Source of the DNA: Gammaproteobacteria bacterium | GTDB lineage: Bacteria > Pseudomonadota > Gammaproteobacteria > SZUA-140 | DNA: 64,000 nt | Direction: 5' to 3' | Assembly: GCA_016712635.1 (NCBI GenBank) | Contig: JADJQS010000006.1 | Coordinates: 62,001-126,000, forward strand | Part shown: positions 14,631 through 20,761 of the stretch, piece after piece | Layout: each line of letters begins with the position of its first letter | How positions within the stretch are numbered: the stretch's first letter is position 1 | Made by a program: the position numbers and the translations under genes | Notes under the pieces: generated by a model | Told to the model about the DNA's origin: nothing | The model's input: only the letters and a program-made list of their open reading frames with translations | Databases searched by the model: none

Positions 14631-16283
14631 TCACATCATCATCGCGCCACCGCCCGGGGTGACCAGGAAGGTGCCGTAATCGTTGCTGCCGTCGCCGGCG
14701 GGCGCGGCGCCGTTCGTGGTCTTCTGCTCACCGTTGACCGTGAGGCGGACATGGAGCTCGCCCTGTTCGTCGTCGGTCAGCCCGGCGACGCCGGCGCCCG
14801 ACCAGTGGCCGGAGCCGTTGTCCGTCGCCGCGGTCCAGTTTATCCCGTCGGTGGAGAGTTCGACCGTCATGCTGGCCACGGATAGCTCATAGGCCATGTC
14901 GCCGTCGTTCAGCACCGTGCCGACAGAAACCGGCGGATGACTCATCATGGTCTCGCGGGCGGCGATGAAGAGGGCGATGTCGTGGCCGCCGCCCATCGCC
15001 GCTGCGACCGTGTCGAGGAAGACATAGTAGTTGCGGCTCTCCGGCATGCCCATGCCCATCATCGCGATCTGGTCGGCCTGGCCCTTCAGGACCGAGCGCG
15101 TGGTATCGCCCATGGCCATCATGACGTGCGGATAGAGGTGGGCGGTCTCGATTGCGCCGCCGTCGACGCTGATCCCCAGGTCCCAGTAGCCCATCGACAT
15201 GCCGTTCGCCATGCTCGAAGCCATCAGGTAATAGACCGTGCAGTCGTAGAGACCGGCCGTGGCGCCCGCCACGCAGCCGTCCACCGCCGTGCCGTGGCTC
15301 ATACCGGACATGTACATCTCCGGTGAGACGGTGATGGTGAGGCCGTCGATGCCGAGACCGGTGTCGCGGTCGGTGATGCTCAGCGAGAAGCTGGTCTTGC
15401 CTTCCGTCGCCATGCTCGCGCCGGGCACGTACTCGATACGGTAGCTGTCGGTCAGCGCCACCTTCGCAAAGGCCAGATCGCCAATCTGGTCGGCGGTCAG
15501 GCCGCTGTTGTCGTTGCCGCCGTCGCGGAAGTTCATCAGCGCACGTTCGAAGCGGTTCTGGACGTCGGCCGGCAGCGTCTGCGCGCCCACCGGGACCGGT
15601 CCGGACGCGTCCTCGCCGTCGAGTGCATCGTCGGACAGATCGGCGGCCAGCGCCGCGAGCAGATCGAACTGATCAGCCGGATCGAGGCCGAGGTCGAGCG
15701 CCAGCTGGCTGAAGGCGGCGGCGCGCAGCCCGGCGCGCACGCGTTCCTGGTCGGCACCGGCATCCGGCGTCTGGGTGGCGTCGAGCGGCGCGACGTCAAG
15801 CTCGGACAACTCGCCGAAGCTGGCGGCGACGAGCGCTTCCGCGTCGGCGAGGCTGTCGCCGTGCCCGGTGACGAGATTCTGTACGATGGTCGAGGCGGGC
15901 GTCAGGTGCACCTCGGCGGCGGCGCCCAGGGCGCCTCCCGCGACATAGGCGCCCAGGCTTCCGCCTGCCACGCCGGAGTCTCCGCTCGCCTCGTCGGTGA
16001 ACGTGCCGCCTGCGCTGCGGAAGACCAGGTCGTCTGCCAGCAGGTCATCGGGGATGTCGAGGGTGAATCCTCCGGCGCTGTCCGTCGTGACCGGCCCGGC
16101 GACCGTATTGCCGGATGTGTCTTCGACCGTGACCGTGGCCCCGCCGACAGCGGCGGCGAAGACGGAACCACCGATGGCGGTGGTCGATTCGTCGCTGCTG
16201 CTGCCGCCGCAGGCGCTTAGGGCGCCGAGCGCAATGAGGAGCGATGCATGGAGGGCATGGGAGAATTTGCAGGCAGGCATCAT
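14631..16283 (-). CDS. Large Met-rich periplasmic lipoprotein, 550 aa, unknown function
   Basis: The start is ATG 16283 (GAGGT eight bases upstream), giving a lipoprotein signal LLIALGALSACGGSSSDE with lipid on Cys25 or nearby. Residues 35-110 look like a carboxypeptidase-regulatory or Ig-like fold (GGATVTVEDTSGNTVAG; GGFTLDIPD). The middle is helical and acidic (ALAADLSDDALDGED). The C-terminal half resembles FixH/YtkA-like beta domains: GLGIDGLTITVSPEMYMSGMSHG, MSMGYWDLGISVDGG, then a second beta domain ending GGGAMMM. Methionine and histidine clusters (MYMSGMSHG, HVMMAMGD, IAMMGMGMP, MMSHPP) are the outstanding feature and suggest Cu(I) or Ag(I) binding. First gene of the operon; the other members are a CCGGG barrel candidate, a redoxin and a cytochrome. 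Exact role unknown. Confidence 0.75.
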   Translation of the reverse strand: MMPACKFSHALHASLLIALGALSACGGSSSDESTTAIGGSVFAAAVGGATVTVEDTSGNTVAGPVTTDSAGGFTLDIPDDLLADDLVFRSAGGTFTDEASGDSGVAGGSLGAYVAGGALGAAAEVHLTPASTIVQNLVTGHGDSLADAEALVAASFGELSELDVAPLDATQTPDAGADQERVRAGLRAAAFSQLALDLGLDPADQFDLLAALAADLSDDALDGEDASGPVPVGAQTLPADVQNRFERALMNFRDGGNDNSGLTADQIGDLAFAKVALTDSYRIEYVPGASMATEGKTSFSLSITDRDTGLGIDGLTITVSPEMYMSGMSHGTAVDGCVAGATAGLYDCTVYYLMASSMANGMSMGYWDLGISVDGGAIETAHLYPHVMMAMGDTTRSVLKGQADQIAMMGMGMPESRNYYVFLDTVAAAMGGGHDIALFIAARETMMSHPPVSVGTVLNDGDMAYELSVASMTVELSTDGINWTAATDNGSGHWSGAGVAGLTDDEQGELHVRLTVNGEQKTTNGAAPAGDGSNDYGTFLVTPGGGAMMM

Positions 16284-16336
16284 CGTCAAGTACCTCGATA
16301 TATAAATAAACTGTATAAACAATTAATAGAATTCAT

Positions 16337-16351
16337 ATTCTGAAGCAGAAT
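16337..16351. repeat. Inverted repeat ATTCTG / CAGAAT
   Basis: Six-base perfect arms around AAG, upstream of the Met-rich lipoprotein operon. Possible operator half of a larger regulatory array. Confidence 0.4.
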
Positions 16352-16374
16352 CTGAAGTCGAGCGTCGGGTGTGA

Positions 16375-16384
16375 CCCGATCGGG
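16375..16384. repeat. Palindrome CCCGATCGGG
   Basis: Ten-base perfect palindrome in the same intergenic region. Short; could be chance in GC-rich DNA. Confidence 0.3.
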
Positions 16385-16388
16385 ATCA

Positions 16389-16410
16389 AGGATAAATACA
16401 TATTTATCCT
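16389..16410. promoter_or_regulatory. 22-bp palindrome AGGATAAATA / TATTTATCCT
   Basis: Ten-base perfect arms separated by CA. Too AT-rich in the middle to be a terminator and lacking a T-run; the size and symmetry fit a dimeric repressor or activator site. It lies about 105 bp upstream of the Met-rich lipoprotein start. Confidence 0.5.
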
Positions 16411-16417
16411 ATGGGAA

Positions 16418-16434
16418 TGCGACAAATTGTCGCA
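16418..16434. promoter_or_regulatory. 17-bp palindrome TGCGACAA-A-TTGTCGCA
   Basis: Eight-base perfect arms around a single A, eight bases right of the 22-bp palindrome. Strongly operator-like. I cannot name the protein that binds it. Confidence 0.55.
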
Positions 16435-16559
16435 GGGGGTGTGGTGCGCGCGGAGGCGGGTCTCGAACGCGGTCAGCGGAAGCTGGCGGAAGCAGGCGCA
16501 GGCGCCTTGCACCCGGAGTTCACGGGAACCTGTCCGCCCGATTGAAGCGCGACCGCGGC

Positions 16560-16571
16560 TGCGTATAATAG
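16560..16571 (+). promoter_or_regulatory. Possible -10 region for the coiled-coil lipoprotein gene
   Basis: GCGTATAATAGG contains a perfect TATAAT on the plus strand about 80 bp before the ATG at 16651. The region 16-18 bases upstream (CGATTGAAGC) has TTGAAG, a fair -35. Confidence 0.5.
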
Positions 16572-16650
16572 GCCGCGCGCTATCCGGGAGGATCCGGGTA
16601 GTGGTTCATCATCTCTGGAATATCCCAGCATTTCCAAGCAAGGAGTACAT

Positions 16651-16977
16651 ATGAAACATGTGGCTGTCGCAGCGGCGATCGCTGTGGTTGTCATTGGTCT
16701 TTTGTCGGGGTGTGATGCAAAGGAGAGGGAGCAGCTTCGTAACCAGGTTGCGACCCTGGAACAACAGCTTTCCCAGGCCAACAGTACCCTGGCGGCGCGG
16801 GAGAGCGAGGTCAGTCAGTTGCAGGCACAGGTGCAGGCCGTTCAGTCCGAGCGCGACGACGCGGTGAGCCAGGTCGGGCAGCTGAAGGGTGAGCTCGATT
16901 CGACCAGGAGCGAACTGGCGAAGCTGAAGGCCAAGGCAAAGCCCGCCGCGAAACCCGCCCAGAAGAAATCCAAGTAA
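16651..16977 (+). CDS. Small coiled-coil lipoprotein, 108 aa
   Basis: A lipoprotein signal (VAVAAAIAVVVIGLLSGC, lipid on Cys21) is followed by a continuous heptad coiled coil (EREQLRNQVATLEQQLSQAN to about residue 92) and a Lys/Ala/Pro-rich end (KAKAKPAAKPAQKKSK). The plan resembles Braun's lipoprotein, in which the C-terminal Lys is joined to peptidoglycan, but the tail here is longer and this is not Lpp by sequence. AAGGAG precedes ATG at the right spacing. Ends just before a strong intrinsic terminator, so it is a monocistronic unit. Likely an outer-membrane to cell-wall spacer, by analogy only. Confidence 0.8.
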   Translation: MKHVAVAAAIAVVVIGLLSGCDAKEREQLRNQVATLEQQLSQANSTLAARESEVSQLQAQVQAVQSERDDAVSQVGQLKGELDSTRSELAKLKAKAKPAAKPAQKKSK

Positions 16978-16997
16978 GGGTTGCGATCGCAGCAGCG

Positions 16998-17036
16998 CGG
17001 CCGGATCCGGGATGCCCGGATCCGGCCGTTTTTTTT
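16998..17036 (+). terminator. Strong rho-independent terminator after the coiled-coil lipoprotein
   Basis: Perfect 14-base stem (CGGCCGGATCCGGG with its complement) around ATG, followed by eight T. Twenty bases after the stop codon at 16977. Confidence 0.93.
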
Positions 17037-17051
17037 GCCTGACGTTCTGCC

Positions 17052-18026
17052 TCAGGGTGCGGCGGATTGAAAGGGATCGGCGTGTATGTCCGCCAGCGCG
17101 GCACCCGCGAGATACGTCTTAATCTTCGTCTGTTTCACCATCTCGGGATGGCCGCACAGGAATACGCGCCAGCCTTTCATGTCCGCATGCCTGGCGAGGG
17201 CCGCCTCATGCGCGCGCTGTACTGTGACGTCCTCATCCCCGGCCGCGGGGCTGTCCAGGCACGGAACATAGTTGAAGTTGTCGTGATCGCGTGCGAGGCC
17301 GCGCAGTTCTTCGACCAGGTAGAGTCCCTCGCGGTCGCGGCTGCCGTGATAGAGCCAGATCGGGCCGGTGTGGCCGTGATGCAGCGCGTCGCGGATCACG
17401 CCGTACAGGGGCGCGAGGCCGCAGCCGGTGCCGACCAGCAGCAGCGGCTGCTTCGGCTGCTCCGGCCGGTAGCAGCATTCGCCTATGGGCGTGCTGACGG
17501 CGATCTCGTCGCCCGGCTGCAGTTCATCGTGGATCCAGCTGCTCATGCGGCCCTGTTCATGGCGCGCCACGTGCAGTTCGAGAAAGTCCTCGGTGTACGG
17601 CAGGCTCGCGAGGGAATAGGGGCGGGTGAGCCCGTCACTGCGCGCGAGATTGATGAACTGGCCGGCGCGGTAGTCGAAGGCGCCCGCAGGGTCGAGCCGC
17701 ACACGTGCGATCCTGCGCGACAGCTTCTCCACCGAGATGACGCGGGCCGGGAACCGGATGAGTACAGGACCGCTCAGGGTGGCCGTGAAGTCGCCCTCCG
17801 GGGCGCAGGCGCAGGCGAGAAAGTAGCGCTGCTGCCTGAGGGAGTCTTTAAGTCCGTGCTGCGCCGCGGCCGGCGGATCGGAGTCGATCGAGCGCATCAG
17901 GCATGACTGGCACACGCCGCTGCGGCAGGAATGCGGGACGGATACGCCGTGCCTCAGCAGGCAGTCGAGGACGGTTTCTTCGGGATTGCGCTGGTAAGCC
18001 TGCTTCTCAAAGATCAGCGTCGGCAT
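17052..18026 (-). CDS. 2Fe-2S ferredoxin / FAD / NAD(P)H oxidoreductase, 324 aa
   Basis: An electron-transfer reductase with three modules. The plant-type ferredoxin domain has CRSGVCQSC (Cys34, 39, 42) and the fourth Cys at 72 or 74. The FAD-binding barrel has RPYSLAS at 135-141, which contacts flavin phosphate. The NAD domain has GTGCGLAPLYG at 199-209 and an end motif FLCGHPEM. The same modules are found in reductases of phenol and methane monooxygenases and in CDP-6-deoxy-glucoseen reductase. Here the gene lies 96 bp downstream of a group I truncated globin on the same strand, with no oxygenase nearby. I infer that it passes NAD(P)H electrons to that globin, reducing the ferric haem after NO dioxygenation. 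Confidence 0.9.
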   Translation of the reverse strand: MPTLIFEKQAYQRNPEETVLDCLLRHGVSVPHSCRSGVCQSCLMRSIDSDPPAAAQHGLKDSLRQQRYFLACACAPEGDFTATLSGPVLIRFPARVISVEKLSRRIARVRLDPAGAFDYRAGQFINLARSDGLTRPYSLASLPYTEDFLELHVARHEQGRMSSWIHDELQPGDEIAVSTPIGECCYRPEQPKQPLLLVGTGCGLAPLYGVIRDALHHGHTGPIWLYHGSRDREGLYLVEELRGLARDHDNFNYVPCLDSPAAGDEDVTVQRAHEAALARHADMKGWRVFLCGHPEMVKQTKIKTYLAGAALADIHADPFQSAAP

Positions 18027-18122
18027 GGTGCGGTGACTGTAGTCTGTGTGCGTGGAACGGGAGGACCGAAACGGCGACGCCGCCTCGCCGGTCCGTGGCG
18101 GGGCGGCGCATCCGCAGACCGT

Positions 18123-18497
18123 CTAGTGACCCCGGCCGAGCACGTCGTCGCGTACGCTGTTGGCGATGCCCGCGACCTGTGCGATCAGCTCGTTCTTCAC
18201 CCCGAGCTCCTTCAGGGTGGCGCCGAGGTTCTCGATCACCGCATCGACATGGCTGTCGTTCAGGCCCATCTTGATCAGGTGCTTGTGGCCCTCGTACATG
18301 TCCTTGCCGGTGTACTTGGCAGGGCCGCCGAATACCATGGTCAGGAAGGCCTTCTGCTTCGAGGCCTGCCGTTCCATGTCGACGCCTTCGAAGAAGCGGC
18401 TGACGCGGTTGTCGGACAGCATCTTGCGGTAGAAGATGTCGACCGCTGCGTTGACCGCCGGTTCGCCGCCGAGTTGTTCGTAGAGTGACTGTGTCAT
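18123..18497 (-). CDS. glbN: Group I truncated haemoglobin (GlbN type), 124 aa
   Basis: Sequence pattern of trHbN: SLYEQLGGEPAVNAAVDIFYRKM with B10 Tyr (Tyr23), FEGVDMERQASKQKAFL, FGGPAKYTGKDMYEGHKHL with proximal His at about 71, and LNDSHVDAVIENL. Length and motif spacing are normal. A strong AAGGAGG precedes ATG. Group I globins of mycobacteria and cyanobacteria act as NO dioxygenases or protect against reactive nitrogen. The promoter upstream overlaps an NsrR-like inverted repeat, and the next gene is a ferredoxin-flavin reductase, so a nitric-oxide detoxification operon is the best reading. Confidence 0.95.
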   Translation of the reverse strand: MTQSLYEQLGGEPAVNAAVDIFYRKMLSDNRVSRFFEGVDMERQASKQKAFLTMVFGGPAKYTGKDMYEGHKHLIKMGLNDSHVDAVIENLGATLKELGVKNELIAQVAGIANSVRDDVLGRGH

Positions 18498-18567
18498 GGT
18501 TCTCCTCCTTATATGGTTTTCTGGCTGTAGTTACATCCCGCATTGCCGGTTTCGAGAGCGGCGTTAT

Positions 18568-18590
18568 AAGATGTATCTAGGATGCATATA
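18568..18590. promoter_or_regulatory. NsrR-like operator
   Basis: An 11-1-11 imperfect inverted repeat: AAGATGTATCT, then A, then GGATGCATATA. The half-site AAGATGTAT and the ATGCAT of the other half match the known NsrR (Rrf2-family NO sensor) pattern, including the site at E. coli hmp. It overlaps the -10 and start region of the globin promoter, the expected place for repression. No nsrR gene is in the window. Confidence 0.6.
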
Positions 18591-18615
18591 TACGATGCGT
18601 CCCGCCGGCTGTCAA
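18587..18615 (-). promoter_or_regulatory. Sigma-70 promoter for the globin-reductase operon
   Basis: On the minus strand, a perfect -35 TTGACA (18610-18615), a 17-base spacer, then -10 TATATA (18587-18592). Transcription would start near 18580 and give a leader of about 80 bases. Confidence 0.8.
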
Positions 18616-18764
18616 CAACAATTTACAAACATTACAATGGGTTATATCCTAGTGTGGCGCTCGGGAATTCCCCGGGGCGGCCGCATTTCACGATGGGTGC
18701 AGGAGTCTCTGCCGCCCCGCAGGCGACGTGCCGCGCGGGGGTCAACCTTAAAGGAGCATCACTC

Positions 18765-19367
18765 ATGAAGCTGTATGGAACGCTGACATCACCGTACGTT
18801 CGCAGGGTGCGCGCCTTCCTGCACGAGAAGGGCATCGCGCACGAATTCGTCATCGCGGCCCCCGGCGATCCCGCCGGGACGGTGCCGCGCCTGAATCCGC
18901 TTGGCAAGGTGCCGGTGCTGCTGCGCGACGACGGCGAGGCGCTGTTCGATTCGCCGCTGATCATCGATTATCTCGACGGCCTGGGCGGCGCGCCGCTGAT
19001 CCCGCCCGCCGGCGACGACCGCTGGCGCACGCAGCGCTGGCATGCGCTCGGGCAGGGGATCTGCGATGCGGTGGTGGCGCGGCTGATGGAGACGCGGCGC
19101 AAGGCGGAACAGCAGGACGCCGGCGTGATCGCGAAACAGGAGGGCAAGGTCGCGGCCGCGCTCAGGTTCGCGGAGGCGCGGCTGGGGCAGGGCGCACCTC
19201 TGGTCGGCGCGCGTTTCGGCATCGCCGACATCGCACTTGCGGTCGCGCTCGAATACATCGACATGCGCTATGCGCACGACTGGCGCGGCGCACACCCGGC
19301 GCTGGCGCGCTGGCTTGCCGGTGTGGCCGGGCGGCCGTGCCTGAAGGAAACGCAGGCGCCTGCCTAG
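18765..19367 (+). CDS. Glutathione S-transferase, 200 aa
   Basis: An N-terminal thioredoxin-like domain MKLYGTLTSPYVRRVRAFLHEKGI with the SPYVRRVR pattern typical of bacterial GSTs of the YibF/DCMD-type (Ser9 likely catalytic), cis-proline block LGKVPVL, and DSPLIIDYLD for glutathione binding. The helical C-terminal domain has FGIADIALAVALEYIDMRY. Start at ATG 18765 with AAGGAG seven bases before it; the 61 codons further upstream are promoter DNA shared with the divergent globin operon. A second GST in the window; substrate unknown. Confidence 0.92.
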   Translation: MKLYGTLTSPYVRRVRAFLHEKGIAHEFVIAAPGDPAGTVPRLNPLGKVPVLLRDDGEALFDSPLIIDYLDGLGGAPLIPPAGDDRWRTQRWHALGQGICDAVVARLMETRRKAEQQDAGVIAKQEGKVAAALRFAEARLGQGAPLVGARFGIADIALAVALEYIDMRYAHDWRGAHPALARWLAGVAGRPCLKETQAPA

Positions 19368-19401
19368 GCGCCGTACTGGTTCGGAACGAAGACGGGCGGC
19401 G

Positions 19402-19905
19402 TCAGCGCCGCCAGGTGATGCGCAGCATGCCGTCCTTATCGGACGCGCGGATCTCCAGCTTGCCCTGGTAGGCATGGTGCACCGCGTCGCCCGCGCCGCG
19501 CGTGATGTGCTGGCTGGTGAAGGTGACGATATGGCGGCCGCCTTCGTCGCGCGCGTCCATGATGCGCTCGAGCGGATGCTCACCCTTTTCCCTGGTCTCG
19601 ATATGGCGGATGAGATGCGTGATCTCTTCGCGATGGCCGGCGAAGAAATCGCCTTCAAGGATCAGTTCGCCCGCGGGCACGCGATCATGGATGCGCTGGC
19701 AGGCCGGGCAGCGGTGCGGATGCGCCTTCTCCGGCGCCTCGCCCCATTGCCAGCGGCCCTTGTGGAACACGGCGCCGCAGTCCGGGCAAGCCGCCGGTTC
19801 CGGCGGCTTGCCGCGCTCGAGGTAGGGATCCTTCACGTGCTCCTCGTACATGCGGTCGCGCCTGGGCTGATGGGCGGGGTCGGTGTGCTTGTGTGGTCCG
19901 GTCAT
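19402..19905 (-). CDS. BCAM0308-type zinc-ribbon protein, 167 aa
   Basis: A cytoplasmic protein with a zinc ribbon formed by CPDC (Cys40, 43) and CPAC (Cys66, 69), then an alpha/beta region (GELILEGDFFAGHREEITHLIRHIE; DEGGRHIVTFTSQHITRGAGDAV; GKLEIRASDKDGMLRITWRR). This order matches the family annotated as BCAM0308. Its molecular role is not established; members are often near stress and universal-stress genes. The start is ATG 19905 because GGAG lies six bases before it. Convergent with the GST gene, with 34 bp between. Confidence 0.8.
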   Translation of the reverse strand: MTGPHKHTDPAHQPRRDRMYEEHVKDPYLERGKPPEPAACPDCGAVFHKGRWQWGEAPEKAHPHRCPACQRIHDRVPAGELILEGDFFAGHREEITHLIRHIETREKGEHPLERIMDARDEGGRHIVTFTSQHITRGAGDAVHHAYQGKLEIRASDKDGMLRITWRR

Positions 19906-20146
19906 GGCTCCTCCGTTGAGACTGGCGTGAACTGCTTGCACTATACACTAGCAAACCCCCCGTAGCCGACGGAAATGGATGGCCAATGGCGGTTGGCCGT
20001 TGCGTGATGAAGGATGGCGCGCCGGCGTGCGCCGGAATCAGGATTCCATGTCGATTCATGGGCCTGTAATGCCCGATCGCTGCCACATGCGCTAAGATGG
20101 CGGCACTGCGCGCGGCGCTCGGGATTCTCTTGGGACAGGAGGTGTC

Positions 20147-20746
20147 ATGGATTTCACCGGCATAGTGACCATCGTTGTACTGCTCGCCATCGTTTTTTAC
20201 ATCGCGTCGATCTACAACCGGCTGGTGAACCTGCGCAACCGGTTCAAGAACGCGTTCGCCCAGATCGAGGTGCAGCTCAAGCGCCGCTACGACCTGATCC
20301 CGAACCTGGTCGAGACCGCCAAGGGATACCTGAAGCATGAGCGCGAGACGCTGGAGGCGGTGATCGCCGCGCGCAACGCCGCGGCCGCGACGCTCAGAAC
20401 GGTCGCGGCCGATCCCGCCAACGTCGCCGCGGTGCAGTCGCTGAGCGGGGCCGAGGGCGCGCTGGCCGGCGCACTGGGCCGGCTGAACGTGGTGATGGAG
20501 GCCTATCCGGACCTCAAGGCGAGCCAGAACATGCAGCAGCTCACGGAGGAACTCACCAGCACCGAGAACAAGGTGGCGTTCGCGCGCCAGGCCTTCAACG
20601 ACGCAGTGATGGAATTCAACACCTATCGCCAGTCGTTCCCGCCCAATGTTTTCGCCGGCATGTTCGGCTTCCGCTCCGACGCGGCCCTGCTGGAGTTCAA
20701 GGACAGCGCGGCGATCCAGGAGGCGCCCAAAGTCTCCTTCACCTGA
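20147..20746 (+). CDS. lemA: LemA family protein, 199 aa
   Basis: An N-terminal anchor helix (GIVTIVVLLAIVFYIASIYN) precedes a helical bundle with the family blocks LVNLRNRFKNAFAQIEVQLKRRYDLIPNLVETAKGY, TENKVAFARQAFNDAVMEFNTYRQSFPPN. A perfect AGGAGG sits seven bases upstream of ATG. LemA is a membrane-anchored protein of unclear role that is very often encoded with an M48 or TPM-domain protein, as here, where the next gene starts 15 bases after the stop. The two probably form one envelope quality-control unit. Confidence 0.95.
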   Translation: MDFTGIVTIVVLLAIVFYIASIYNRLVNLRNRFKNAFAQIEVQLKRRYDLIPNLVETAKGYLKHERETLEAVIAARNAAAATLRTVAADPANVAAVQSLSGAEGALAGALGRLNVVMEAYPDLKASQNMQQLTEELTSTENKVAFARQAFNDAVMEFNTYRQSFPPNVFAGMFGFRSDAALLEFKDSAAIQEAPKVSFT

Positions 20747-20761
20747 AGCCGGCGCAGGCGC

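Larger units (their letters stand above)
16284..16650. other. Divergent intergenic region packed with palindromes
   Basis: 367 bp between the Met-rich lipoprotein operon (leftward) and a small coiled-coil lipoprotein (rightward). Within about 100 bp it holds four perfect or near-perfect inverted repeats, listed separately. The first 60 bp next to the lipoprotein start are very AT-rich (TATATAAATAAACTGTATAA) and probably contain its promoter. The right third, next to the coiled-coil gene, includes GCGTATAATAGG (16560-16571), a good -10 candidate for rightward transcription. Confidence 0.6.

Noticed and set aside
16998..17036. Bidirectional terminator serving the leftward reductase gene as well
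   Set aside because: The T-run is present on the plus strand only; the leftward side of the stem is GC-rich.
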